In this document: piece by piece, positions 62,264-64,000 of the stretch
Numbering within the stretch: the stretch's first letter is position 1
Layout: each line of letters opens with the position of its first letter
Assembly (NCBI GenBank): GCA_963697285.1
Contig: CAVONI010000009.1
Location: 62,001 to 126,000 of the forward strand
Direction: 5' to 3'
DNA: 64,000 bases
Origin: JAEUQQ01 sp963697285
Lineage (GTDB): Bacteria; Acidobacteriota; Vicinamibacteria; Vicinamibacterales; JAFNAJ01
Notes under the pieces: generated by a model
What the model was told of the DNA's origin: nothing
The model's input: only the letters and a program-made list of their open reading frames with translations
Database searches by the model: none
Position numbers and translations under genes: made by a program

Positions 62264-62419
62264 GTCGTGTTCTCCGGTGACTCGCGGAATCGGTCCTCGC
62301 GTCGACGTGATCATACGCCTGGCATTCACAGGCCCGGGCCGCATGCAACGAGGTGGTTCCCCTGCGCGACCGCGGGGGATAAGCTAATCCCACGCGAATG
62401 TGCGTGGAGGCGATTGGCC

Positions 62420-64000
<1,581 letters not shown>

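Overview
The window is GC-rich, densely coded bacterial DNA. No rRNA, tRNA, CRISPR array or transposase gene was seen. Several features suggest Acidobacteriota, probably a Vicinamibacteria-like lineage: Oar-type TonB receptors with an N-terminal carboxypeptidase-regulatory domain, many secreted S9, CocE, M1 and class C beta-lactamase-like hydrolases, a DUF5916 relic, TPR-carrying alkaline-phosphatase-superfamily proteins, and a DmsE/MtrB porin-cytochrome pair. This placement is inference from gene content.

Layout. 1-6.3 kb: a decayed DUF5916 fragment, then a minus-strand block of OmpR-type regulator, histidine kinase, decaheme cytochrome and MtrB/PioB-like porin, with the same direct-repeat operator in front of the regulator and in front of the cytochrome. 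6.3-39.6 kb: a catabolic supercluster of secreted peptidases and amidases, a TonB receptor, a racemase, three aminotransferases, an amino-acid permease and a CoA-dependent beta-oxidation-like pathway, ending in an IclR-family regulator. 39.6-52.9 kb: two further operons, one with a TonB receptor, a serine hydrolase and two membrane-anchored phosphatase/sulfatase-fold TPR proteins, the other with an aminotransferase, an amidohydrolase and a permease. 53-64 kb: unlinked genes, namely a cation efflux protein, a SpoIIE-type phosphatase, a pentaheme cytochrome, a GH36-like glycosidase, a VapBC pair, an M14-like deacylase, an esterase and leuA running off the end.

The main observation is a shared operator. 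Seven intergenic or start-proximal sites spread over about 42.6 kb carry a 17-bp pseudo-palindrome, RTCTYRCAYTRYGARAC. Six of them have a second, weaker box whose start lies exactly 20 bp away, always on the side away from the gene it probably controls. One site covers the start codon of the iclR gene. The operons behind these sites form a plausible pathway: outer-membrane uptake, hydrolysis of peptides or N-acyl amino acids (including a D-aminoacylase-like enzyme), racemisation, inner-membrane uptake, transamination, CoA activation, and hydration, dehydrogenation and thiolysis. I infer a regulon for unusual peptides or amino acids, possibly D- or beta-amino acids. The substrate is not known.

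Six genes (S9 peptidase, two serine hydrolases, one aminotransferase, the pentaheme cytochrome and leuA) are broken by seven apparent single-base insertions. leuA is among them and one 18-nt context recurs, so uncorrected long-read errors are the simplest explanation. They are annotated as single genes with the break stated.
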